A stretch of 64,000 bases of DNA, taken from positions 31,037,786 to 31,101,785 of the forward strand of contig OY365807.1 in assembly GCA_959347315.1 (NCBI GenBank), given 5' to 3'. Origin of the DNA: Bimastos eiseni (lineage: Eukaryota > Annelida > Clitellata > Crassiclitellata > Lumbricidae). A program made the position numbers and the translations under genes. How positions within the stretch are numbered: the first letter of the stretch is position 1; the number at the start of each line of letters is the position of its first letter. This document shows positions 56,260-64,000 of the stretch, piece after piece. The notes below the pieces were generated by a model. That model did no database searches. It saw only the letters and a list, made by a program, of their open reading frames with translations, and was not told the DNA's origin.

Positions 56260-59200
56260 ACGCACTCACACACACACACCATGCAATCAGATTAGATCTC
56301 GCCATGACGCACACATTTTCGTTTGGTTTCTGCTTTAGGATGAGAAGAATCAGATAATAACTACCAACTGTTGGCTCAATCAGGTTGGCATAATTTTTTT
56401 CCTATGACCTGTGTACCCGGTCAATTTACACGTGTATGTGAAAAATAAACTGGGAGCTAAATTATTCAGGTTAGTCATGGTAATAAATGATATATTTCCT
56501 ATTGTATAGCAAATTAGGAGAAATAATTAATTGATCTGTAGCAATAGTAGGCCTATATCAATATACCATTTAAATTGATTTATTGAATTAAATCTGTCAC
56601 ATTGTAACAAATGAAATAGGCCTTAAAGCCGAGTTAAACTGCCGAACTGTATTTATATTTATCATACTGTAATAAGTATTAAGTACAAATTCAATAATCG
56701 TTCTCTTGTCATAGTTAGCAATTCCTACTAAATTTAAGCCAATTTATTTCAACGAGGAAAGTGACTAGACTTTAAGAATTCATGCTTATTGCTCAGTGTA
56801 ACTGAAGTGCCTGCTTTCCATATAATTGCAAGCGAATAATCGCTTGAGATTATATTTCTACGATAAATTTATCGAATTACTGATAACAGGATAAAGTATA
56901 TGTCACGTTCAATAGCAATATGCTTGGCATTAATATCTTCAAGTCAAGCTTTAACAGACAAAGTAGGCCTAATGTCATTACCTTCGGCATTAAGACAATC
57001 TTCAACAACAACACCAGAGTTGTCTTCTGTCATCTGCATTATTTCCTGTGTCACCTGATTTCAGATGACAGCAAAACCGAGAGCTGAGCAAATTTTATTT
57101 CAGAAAAATGCAACAATTCATTACACAGTGATATCTTCCTTTGCTCAGCCTAATTGTTTTTTGACGAATATTTTCTAGGTTTGGACAGATTACAAGTTAC
57201 GTTGGGACCCAAACAAATATGGCGGAATAAAAGTAGTCCGGCTGCCATACGACGCCATCTGGAAGCCAGACATTCTGCTCTATAATAAGTATGTTAGGTT
57301 AATAATCAATAAACACAAATCATCTTCGATATGAATGCGTCGTTACATTAGTGTTACAGTCATGAATGTTTTAGAGTTATCGTATTGAAGTGCTGCGTTT
57401 ATCAATTACTACTGCTATCATGATGACATCAGCGTCATAATCATAATCATCATCATCGTCGTCGTCGTCGTCGTCGTTGTAGTGATCGTTGCTGTTGTCT
57501 TCATTGTTGTCGTCATCATTCTCATCGGTTACTTTATGCTGCTGTGCGGCAATTTGGTGACGATGCGTGTAAATTAAGGACTTCAATTCTTACGGTCGTT
57601 TGATGATACCAGTGCATCCCTCGCGTTTCTCATCGTCTTTGACAGACGATCGAAAGAAACGCAGCTCGCCCATTCGCAGCAATAATGTAATGTAATGCAA
57701 ATCTTCGAAAATTTCTCAGCGCCCACAAAAGCCACGTCAGGGAGACCAGCTTATTCACCGGCGTCATGCAAAATCCTATCCGCAATAGCCAAGCCCCTCG
57801 TTTCATTCCTATACCAGTTCAAAATCGGTCATGCCGAGGAGACAGCATGATGTTACGGTGGTATGTCGGTGATGAGGTGGCGCAGTTGAAGAGTTCGGTT
57901 TTCAGTCGTGAATGAAAAGTAGCGGAGGAGCTAGTGAAAGCGGGGAGGTTACACATGGAAGTAAAATATGGGAATGAGCAAACTGACTGAGTTCTTTGGG
58001 GAGTCCTTTCCAAAGGGTTGGTGCAGCATAGACTAAGGAGAGATTGAAAATTTTCAGAGACGATGAGACTGGAGGTCGAAATAGAGAAAGATATGACGAT
58101 GAGCGAGCTGATCCGGGCTGTTGGATTGTAAATAGTTGATGAATGTAGGAGGGTTGACAGGTTTGAAGTGCGTTGTAGGTTATAGATACAGTTTTGTAGT
58201 GGATGCGTTGAGGAACTTTAAGCCAATGAAGTGATTTTAAAACAGGGATTATATGATGGTGTTTTGGGGTTTTAGTGACTGCACGGGCAAGAGCGTTCTG
58301 AATTGTCTGCAGGCGTTTTATTTTCGAAGAGTCGATGTTGTGAAAAGAGAATAACAGTAGTCCAGTTTTGAGCGAACTATTGATGTGGCTATTGTGCATG
58401 CAATCAGGAGAGTTGTCAAGTATTGGGCGCAGTCGACGAAGATCGCGGATGTGCATGTAGCAGGTGTGAGATAGCTGGGGGATGTGGTCCGAAAAGGTAA
58501 GATTCTCTTCGAAGATGATTTCAAGATTGCGGACAGGAGAAGAGTAAGGCACGGGAGAAGTGGGGTTTGTTTGAAGGAGATCGGAAGGGTAGGTTACTTT
58601 GTTACGACTTAATGAAATTATTTATATTAGATTCTTCTGCTATAACTGCAACATTATCGCATATTAACAATTAAACAACGAACTATATTGATTTTCCAGT
58701 CGCTTTGAGTTCTTTCTCGTTGTTTAAGTGTGCACTTCTGAACCAAGAAGGGCAATACCAAATCTAAGTTGTATTGCATTGTATAGTAAATATGTTGCTG
58801 ATTATATTGTTAAATTCAGGAGCTGGGTTGATTCCACTGCGTTGGCCAAACTACTTTACATTGTGGTAGAAAATTGCAATATTTATTCCTAAGTAAGACT
58901 GCATTTGCAACAATTTTATGCAGAAATGCAATTTTTACTTTCATTTTTTCTAACGTGGATACTGATATGTCTGGAGTTTGAATCTCTGGACGACATTAAA
59001 TGAAATCGCAAACTGCCAAGTTTGATAAAGCCTGACATTAAATGATATAGGGGAGAACGCCGCCCATGCAGTTAGCAACCTAATTTAACAGAGAGAATGT
59101 GTCTTACTTCATTCAGATTGCATTAACAAACGACAGGGTTTCTACTGAAGACTCTGAAATCATGGAGAATCGTATAAAGAAGACAAACGCATCTGCCTTG

Positions 59201-60331
59201 CTTTAGATCGGATTATAAGTGGTAATTTCTATAGCGCCGTTGTATAATGCACAAGGTAACAACCGATGGCGATTCAAAATCAAATCGTCAGTCATCAGGT
59301 TAATATTCTAAAATCGGTCCGAGAGACAGCCGATAATGATGGATAAGGAATTTTAACGGGGTGAGTTTAAACTAGAGAAAAATAATTGACACAAAGGACT
59401 GAGCAGTGAGCAGCCACGGAGACAGACAAAGGAAGAGTACAGAAGTTGGTCCAGCATTTTTAAACCTAAATTTCATAAAATTTCACTGATTCACATTAAT
59501 TTGCATAATCGCAATCGTAGTAGTAGTCGTGTTGACAGGAATTTGCCATTTCCTCGGAATCTTGCCATTTCCTCGGCGTTTTAGAATGTCGCAGATATCA
59601 TCATTCATTCGCAGGCCAAAGCATAATCGGCATACATGCATGCTATAACGGTCAGGTTCAGCCCAATATAAGATCAAAGGATGAGGCAGTCAGTTAGCTA
59701 GACGTCTAAGAGGGTGACATCATGTCTCACATCATCACATCATATATCCAAACATATTTACCGTACATCCTTACTTTGCATTGCATTCGCAGTGCTGACG
59801 TTTCATCCTATAAGTCGTCGATCAGTACTAACGTCATCGTGACGTCAGACGGCAACGTGACGTGGCTGTCGATGGTCATCTTCCGAAGTTCGTGCGCAGT
59901 CGACGTCAAGTACTTCCCCTTCGACGAACAGAACTGTACGATGCAGTTCGCCTCCTGGACCTACGACGGCTACCAGGTCAACCTCGTCAAGGTCGGAGAC
60001 GACGGCGATACGTCCAACTACATCCAGAACAGCGAATGGACGCTCGTCAAGCTGCACGCCGTTCGCAACCTCAACTTCTACTCGTGCTGTGCGGAACCCT
60101 ATCCGGATGTGACGTACACGATTCAGATTCGCCGGAAACCGCTGTTCTACGTCTTCAACATGATTCTTCCGTGTCTACTCATTACCCTCGTCGCTCTCCT
60201 CGGATTCTATATCCCGAGCGAATCCGGAGAGAAGGTGACGATGGGAATCACGACACTACTATCGATGACAGTCTTTCTCATGCTTGTCGCCGAGAATATG
60301 CCTCCCACATCCGACGTATTACCGCTCGTAG
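43752..60331 (+). CDS. Nicotinic acetylcholine receptor alpha-type subunit, 5' part, five exons
   Basis: Subunit of a pentameric acetylcholine-gated cation channel at the plasma membrane. Five exons (43752-43830, 44881-45029, 56339-56383, 57179-57288, 59793-60331) give 307 codons in one frame. Order: signal peptide, mature N-terminus [20 protein letters not shown], loop D TNCWLNQ, loop [12 protein letters not shown], the Cys-loop C162-C176 with 13 residues between, loop B SWTYDG, and vicinal C226-C227 in [10 protein letters not shown], which makes it alpha-type. TM1 (245-268) follows, then TM2 (276-295) with E274 at -1', L9' and E20', the cation-selective pattern. The aromatic-box residues are present. 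Sequence resembles the alpha7/alpha9 group most. The exon ends at PLVG; TM3, the cytoplasmic loop and TM4 are not found up to 64000. Confidence 0.93.
44365..44611. mobile_element. Small Mutator-like (MULE-type) element in receptor intron 1
   Basis: Four tandem CCGACAAAAGAGCGC units at the left face GGCGCGCTCTTT, GGTGCTCTTTGG and GGCGCTCTTTTGACGGG at the right. Flanks GGAATTGAG (44356-44364) and GGAATGGAG (44612-44620) look like a 9-bp target duplication with one mismatch, a length typical of Mutator-like elements. It encodes nothing. Confidence 0.7.
44696..44803. repeat. GGTAACGATTGTCT repeat block upstream of receptor exon 2
   Basis: ACCAATGGTAACTATTGTCT, CTATCTGCATGTATGGTAAC and GTCTGCGTAGATAGGCCAAT recur at 45424-45531 with about 94 percent identity. 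Confidence 0.85.
44881..45029 (+). CDS. Receptor exon 2: mature N-terminus
   Basis: Acceptor GATTTTTTTCCTTCTAG|C has an excellent pyrimidine tract. Codes [20 protein letters not shown] and [16 protein letters not shown], the N-terminal helix and first strands. Donor GTG|GTATGT, phase 0. Confidence 0.88.
45328..45531. repeat. GGTAACGATTGTCT repeat block downstream of receptor exon 2
   Basis: Contains about four imperfect GCGTAGATAGGCCAATGGTA units; its second half duplicates 44696-44803. The two blocks flank exon 2. Confidence 0.85.
46290..48340 (+). pseudogene. Decayed hAT transposase (DUF4371/ZMYM1-like type)
   Basis: Pieces in different plus-strand frames follow the order of this family. 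They are [11 protein letters not shown] (TTF-type zinc-finger end, near 46430), [20 protein letters not shown] followed by PFRR (46560), [12 protein letters not shown] (47424), [20 protein letters not shown] then LSVLIDNIL (47500), and [14 protein letters not shown] (47925). Many stops and frameshifts break it. Confidence 0.6.
48370..48990 (+). mobile_element. LINE 3' end with (ACTT)n tail
   Basis: Reads [20 protein letters not shown] and [21 protein letters not shown] frameshift near 48590 follows, then [39 protein letters not shown] and [20 protein letters not shown]. This is the end of a LINE reverse transcriptase. The 3' UTR ends AATAAAGAATATTC and (ACTT)n at 48960-48990. Confidence 0.78.
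49440..50410. repeat. Pyrimidine-rich degenerate repeat with recurrent TTACGTCAC
   Basis: CTCTGTCTCTCT-type sequence with TTACGTCA(C) or one-base variants at about 49462, 49512, 49808, 49933, 50042, 50094, 50149, 50201, 50257 and 50308, mostly 50-110 bases apart. TGACGTAA is the reverse complement, a cAMP-response-element-like octamer. Confidence 0.65.
51124..51191. repeat. (AT)n microsatellite, 33 units
   Basis: Pure alternating AT for 68 bases. Confidence 0.97.
51536..51783. mobile_element. Small hAT-like element (248 bp)
   Basis: Left end CAGCGCTTCCCAACCTTTAC and right end CGAACCACGGGTTTGTAAGC then ACTG are hAT-type termini (inverted CAGTGCTTACAAACCCGTGG). Flanking octamers agree at only half their positions, so the borders are tentative. 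Confidence 0.5.
53349..53642. repeat. 29-33-bp minisatellite (CCAACATTGATTGCAATAAG), 10 units
   Basis: Ten units ending in CAGGGTTGG. Units differ by CAGCATTG / CAACATTT and by an extra CTAG; the last three have TTTCCATTAG instead of TTGCAATAGG. Confidence 0.92.
53990..54640. repeat. Polypyrimidine tract with CTCCTTTATCATCCTC repeats
   Basis: Over 600 bases with very few purines. Between 54100 and 54300 a 25-35-base CTGCTCCTTTATCATCCTC unit repeats about seven times. Confidence 0.8.
54797..54860. repeat. (TA)n(TG)n microsatellite
   Basis: (TA)n passing into TGTGTGTGTGCGTGTGT. Confidence 0.93.
54990..55120 (+). mobile_element. tRNA-derived SINE head
   Basis: A-box-like CGTAGAGTAATGGTGAAGAC (54994-55013) and B box GAGTTCGAGACCC (55038-55050) lie at tRNA spacing, followed by a non-tRNA body. 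Different from the other SINEs here. Confidence 0.55.
56226..56280. repeat. (CA)n microsatellite
   Basis: CACACACACA with CACGCACACG interruptions, 60 bases upstream of receptor exon 3. Confidence 0.93.
56339..56383 (+). CDS. Receptor exon 3 (45 bp): loop D
   Basis: Codes [15 protein letters not shown], the short exon conserved in length (45 bp) across nicotinic subunits. TNCWL has Cys where most subunits have Val or Ile, just before the binding-site Trp. Acceptor TTCTGCTTTAG|G, donor CAG|GTTGGC, phase 0. Confidence 0.93.
57179..57288 (+). CDS. Receptor exon 4 (110 bp): loop A
   Basis: Codes [20 protein letters not shown] and [11 protein letters not shown]. The 110-bp length and phase 2 end are the same as in vertebrate subunit genes. 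Acceptor ATATTTTCTAG|G, donor AA|GTATGT. Confidence 0.95.
57437..57480. repeat. (CAT)n(CGT)n run
   Basis: ATCATCATCATCGTCGTCGT in receptor intron 4. Confidence 0.85.
57865..58600 (-). pseudogene. LINE reverse transcriptase C-terminal region with frameshifts
   Basis: Minus strand in order: [104 protein letters not shown] and [13 protein letters not shown]. This matches CR1-like LINE reverse transcriptases. The [16 protein letters not shown] block lies in another frame (two compensating shifts at about 58390 and 58345). [11 protein letters not shown] near 57890 lies in a third frame. It sits antisense in receptor intron 4. Confidence 0.85.
59215..59265 (-). mobile_element. Possible retroelement 3' tail
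   Basis: AATTTCTATAGCGCCGTTGT resembles the TTTATATAGCGCC tails elsewhere; the second hairpin arm is weak. Confidence 0.35.
59793..60331 (+). CDS. Receptor exon 5: loops B, C, E, Cys-loop, TM1, TM2
   Basis: A 539-bp exon that fuses what vertebrate genes split into two or more. Contains [14 protein letters not shown], the Cys-loop [42 protein letters not shown]1 and [20 protein letters not shown]. Acceptor CATTCGCAG|T, donor G|GTTAGT, phase 1. GC content rises sharply compared with the flanking introns. Confidence 0.95.
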
Positions 60332-60343
60332 GTTAGTCGTCGT

Positions 60344-60535
60344 CATCATCATCAGCAGCAGCAACATCAGCATGATTATCATTATCAACATCGTCGTCGT
60401 CGTCGTCATCATCATCATCATCATCATCACAAGGATCGTCATCATCATCATCATCATCACAAGGATCATCATCATCATCATCATCATCATCGTCATCATC
60501 GTCATCATCGTCATCATCGTCATCATCGTGGTCAT

Positions 60536-60578
<43 letters not shown>

Positions 60579-60590
60579 ATACTATGCGCG
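60344..60590. repeat. (TCA)n / (TCG)n compound microsatellite
   Basis: TCATCATCATCA with GTCGTCGTCG blocks and two AAGGATCG interruptions, starting 13 bases after the exon 5 donor. Confidence 0.95.
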
Positions 60591-60712
60591 GTATATGAGG
60601 ATTAGAGTTGCATTTCGAACTTGCACAATGTAGTGAATGACGACGGAATGAGGTTCGAACCCCGTGATATGCACCGTGTGATCAGTCAATCAGTCAATGT
60701 TTATCGTATATA

Positions 60713-61642
60713 CAGGGTGGGCCATTAAAAAGTAACCCCTCAGGTTTTTTGCTAATATTTCGGTCAAAAGTAGAGATTAGTAAATTAAATTTTGTAGGCG
60801 CAAAACTAATTCATACCTGTATATAATGACCAAATTTGAATGAAATATTTTAAACAGAACAAAAGTTATATCACTTGTAATAAGTCCAACCACTGTTTTT
60901 TGACGGTCAAAAAACATTTAACGCAGGAAAAGTGGCAAAAACGATTTTACGAAGTCACTTCTATTCTCTCATCGTTTTTGGCTTTGGTCGCAGATTGTGG
61001 TATTTCTCGAGCATAACTCCACACACGCGATAATTCAAGGGGTTCAAGTCCGGTGAGCTTGGGGCCATTGGTCCTTCTCAACGAAACCAGGGCAATTGAC
61101 CTTGAGCCAATCTTGCGTGAGGCGAGCAGCATGCGCTGGTGCCTCGTCATGCTGAAAGATGAATGCAGCTGGCAGCAAATGCTTGCAATCGGATTATTGT
61201 GGAAGCAGCTACCAACGAAATAATTAGTACAGCATCCATTATGGCTTTCTCATCAACAAATTGAAGTTGACTTTTGCCACCAAAACAAATACTGCTGGTT
61301 TAATGGCGTCAAAGTGATGTTCAAATACGCTGGTTCCCATTTTCTCTTCTCAATAATAATAATTCCGAAGTTTGCTTCACAACAATAACTTGAGAAGTGA
61401 CTTCATAAATTCGTTTTTGTCACTTTTTTCTGCGTTAAATGTTTTTTGACCATCAAAAATCCTTGGTTAGACTCATTAAAAGTAATATAACTTTTGTTCT
61501 GTTCAAAATATTTTATTTAAATTTGGCCATTATATGCAAGTATTAATTAGTTTTGGGCCTGTAAAATTTCATGTACTAGTCTCTACTTTTGGCCGAAATA
61601 TTAGCAAAACATCTCAGGGTTACTTTTTAATGGCCCACCCTG
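60713..61642. mobile_element. mariner/Tc1-type transposon (930 bp) with long inverted repeats
   Basis: Termini CAGGGTGGGCCATTAAAAAG / CTTTTTAATGGCCCACCCTG are flanked by TA on both sides. The inverted arms reach about 240 bp (TTTTGCTAATATTTCGG.CA, ACAAAAGTTATAT, AAAAACATTTAACGCAG). The centre carries a transposase remnant on the minus strand. Confidence 0.9.
60950..61200 (-). pseudogene. Mariner/Tc1-type transposase remnant
   Basis: The minus strand reads AAFIFQHDEAPAHAARLTQD and WLKVNCPGFVEKDQWP. A one-base frameshift follows near 61080, then PSSPDLNPLNYRVCGVMLEK. FQHD.APAH and WPPSSPDLNPL carry the second and third catalytic acidic residues of this superfamily. The N-terminal half is missing. 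Confidence 0.82.
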
Positions 61643-63347
61643 TATATACGCTCTGGTCTCTGACGCCTGTCGCAACGTGTTGCGCCTTGTGATAGATAGA
61701 GAATGGACGGATGTGGTTGTTTTAGAATGCATCAGACTTCCATCTGTTGATGAAAGGATTCTGCTCTCGCTCCTCGGAAGTTGATGAGCGCGTGATAAAT
61801 ACGCTCTGAGTGGCCTACACCTGCATGACATTATATAGAAATATCCCAATATAATACACTTAGCGCATTCAATGTGTGTAGACCTTCCGGTGCAAGGGTT
61901 AAACTTCTCTTCAGTAACTGAAATAAGGAGATATTCACGTTTTTAATTATGGTATACCGGCATCAAAATTGAACATGAGAAATGGATCTGTTACTATGTA
62001 TACGATGGCTGATCGATCTATTATTATTATTATTGCGCACAGGTCCGTACCAATATGCAAACCAAAGATATTCCTTATATCATTAGATGTGAAATTTATC
62101 ATTAATGTCCTATACCACTTAATTTCCAGAATGTAAAAGTGAGTGGGCTAGTTTGATCCTCGGTAACTGCTCTGAATCAAAAGCTGCAGCAAAGAAGAGG
62201 GTAATTGTAACGACAACAAATGTATTGAGTTTTACATTCTGGTTTTGCATGTGACGCTGTTCGAAAGGCGAAATCTCTATTTTACATTGCAGGTCATGTT
62301 TTAGCGCATTGAAGAATTGTTGACAATATTATTATGTTGCTAATGCTGTTCTGGCCTCTTCCGATTTGTTTTTGCAAAATAATAATCCTTTAAGTCGGCG
62401 GTCCAATGTCAAATCAATTCTAGTGGACACTGAAGAAGTCGAGAGTCGTGTGTTTGGTCGGTGTGTAACACGACGCTTGATTGCCGAGTTGTTTATCATC
62501 GTTGTTGATGTGAGGTGTCGATCGAGTGTTCTTAATGGCTTCTTCGTATAAATGTCTGGCTGGTTCGATCGGAATGTTTCTGTCTGAGACATGCAGGGCA
62601 CGAATCTAGCACCCATGTTTCGCAATGTATTAATGCAGCTGTCTATATTCCAATATAAACAGACACCTACATGGTCACGCTTACAAGTTACATGTAGCTA
62701 AAACTCATCTTGAAACATTTACATAAATGTGGGTCATTGCGACACGAGGAGTCGCGACCTATATATCTTTTCCAAAGCAGCAGATCAGCACTGGCGAATA
62801 AGCTGGCGATTTAAATTTAGGACAGGGCTTCTGAAATTTGGGGTTTACAATTATTATTATTATTATTACGAGCCGAAGCTGTCTGTTGTCATCCTCTACT
62901 TTTCCTCTATAATTCAAATGTATTGTGCTAGAATTCCTTTGCCACGAATAAAATAACATTAGTGACAACGATGAGTTACATTTATCGGAGTCTGACGCAA
63001 TGTTTTGATATGTATTGCTTTTCAAGACAAATCGTGATTGGAATTTGTTGGCGTATGTTATAATTTTGTATGAGCTTTATGTGCAAGGCATATAGGCTAA
63101 TCATACTTTTTATTATAAAGCAGCAGAAGAGCGTCTGAGGAAACGTAAGAGGTTAGGCCGATGCAGAATAACAGATAATAACAAGCAGCAAATTTATGCA
63201 GTGTAGAGTTGATGAGATACATATGTAATGTCTGGATAGAAATGTTAGCAAAGGCGTAGCGAGAGGGACGAATATGGGCGTCCATTTCGCTAGCCTCCGA
63301 ATTGCAGTTAAAACGCTTAGGCTTATTATACAGGCTGTTCGTTAATA

Positions 63348-63397
63348 TAGCTACATAATGTAGCTACATAATGTAGCTACATAATGTAGCTACATTT
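63348..63397. repeat. 13-bp palindromic tandem repeat TAGCTACATAATG
   Basis: Nearly four units; ATGTAGCTACAT at each junction is a perfect palindrome. Confidence 0.88.
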
Positions 63398-64000
63398 AGT
63401 CAGATGTGGATTTGTTTTGTCGCTGCTGAGCAATGCCGTCTATAGCTTATCGATCCTTTCAAACTGACATCGTCAGCTGAAAGCTGTTCTTTATCAACGA
63501 GAATTCCAGGTCTTTCATCGCCCAGTTACATTGACATCGATAAAAATATCACATTGGTAGAAAACAAAGAATGACAGATGGACAAACTAAGTGACGCGTA
63601 ACTTGGTCACACTGAGTGACGACACACCGACGCACACGGTCACAACAGGGCTCACAGTGACATAGAAAGTAACGCGCTGACGTTAATAATAAAGTAATAC
63701 GTGGATATACATGGCGACATAGGGACGTATACAGAGTAACACACAGACGCACAAAGTGACACTGAGGATGTATGTATGTATATATATGTATGAGCATATA
63801 TGAGCATATATGTATGATGATATCAGGCGACACATAGAACACTTCGGGGCTAAGTACACGTTAAAGGTGCTAAAGAAGGACATTCCAAGTGGCGCGTGGA
63901 TATACAGCGAACATAGAAATTCAGAATTCCAGGTCTTTCATCACCCACTGTACGCTAAACAGCGTATAGTGGAGAGAAATTGTGCGCATTATGCGATGGA

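Larger units (their letters stand above)
45030..56338. other. Receptor intron 2 (11.3 kb)
   Basis: Holds the local repeat block, a decayed hAT transposase, a LINE end, a pyrimidine-rich TTACGTCAC array, (AT)n, a small hAT-like element, a 29-bp minisatellite, a polypyrimidine tract, a SINE head and a (CA)n run. Nothing recognisable was seen in 45540-46290, 50570-51120, 51900-53340 and 55460-56220. Confidence 0.75.
60332..64000. other. Receptor intron 5 (continues past the window)
   Basis: I looked for a TM3-like exon on the plus strand and found none. Contents are the TCA/TCG array, a mariner/Tc1-type element and a 13-bp palindromic repeat; the rest (61650-63340, 63400-64000) is unassigned. 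Confidence 0.65.

Noticed and set aside
59862..60605. 247-residue open frame overlapping receptor exon 5
   Set aside because: Shadow frame of the receptor exon running on into the TCA/TCG microsatellite (poly-Ile/Val).

Overview
This is animal nuclear DNA. Genes are split by introns with GT-AG borders, the proteins are metazoan families, and most of the sequence is introns, transposon remnants and simple repeats. The organism is probably a marine invertebrate. Frequent TAGGCCTA-type palindromes, tRNA-derived SINEs and many hAT and non-LTR remnants would fit a non-vertebrate deuterostome, but I cannot fix the taxon from sequence alone.

Three protein-coding genes can be read. (1) Minus strand, 8700 to 560: a polypeptide N-acetylgalactosaminyltransferase (GALNT family). 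Ten exons give 553 codons in one unbroken frame; the last part of the C-terminal ricin-type lectin domain lies beyond the left edge. (2) Plus strand, 13237 to 25965: a complete 15-exon FGGY-family carbohydrate kinase, orthologous in layout to animal FGGY (D-ribulokinase), 559 residues, with a polyadenylation signal at 26087. (3) Plus strand, 43752 to beyond 60331: the 5' part of a nicotinic acetylcholine receptor alpha-type subunit (signal peptide, ligand-binding domain, Cys-loop, vicinal Cys pair, TM1, TM2). TM3, the cytoplasmic loop and TM4 are not in the window. The genes act in unrelated processes (mucin-type O-glycosylation in the Golgi, pentulose phosphorylation in the cytosol, cation-channel signalling at the membrane). 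Their proximity implies no shared pathway.

Layout: 1-8.7 kb GALNT, with LINE, SINE and hAT pieces in its introns. 8.7-13.2 kb is intergenic, with an 18-bp minisatellite and a three-element nest of hAT-like transposons with 8-bp target duplications. 13.2-26 kb is FGGY, whose introns hold many degenerate tandem repeats, a SINE, a hAT element and LINE tails. 26-43.7 kb is gene-poor: an 18-bp satellite with 44 full units, a candidate solo LTR, a 3.1-kb hAT-like element that encloses a U2 snRNA-like gene on the minus strand, and long (TATG)n and (CATACACATA)n arrays. 43.7-64 kb is the receptor gene, with an 11.3-kb second intron full of a decayed hAT transposase, LINE pieces, a TTACGTCAC-rich pyrimidine array and a 29-bp minisatellite. 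A mariner/Tc1-type element sits in the last visible intron.

The most unusual items are the U2-like RNA lacking the branch-point-pairing segment, the nested hAT elements with datable insertion order, and retroelement 3' tails (a shared TATAGCGCC...GGCGCT hairpin) that border and probably seeded microsatellites.
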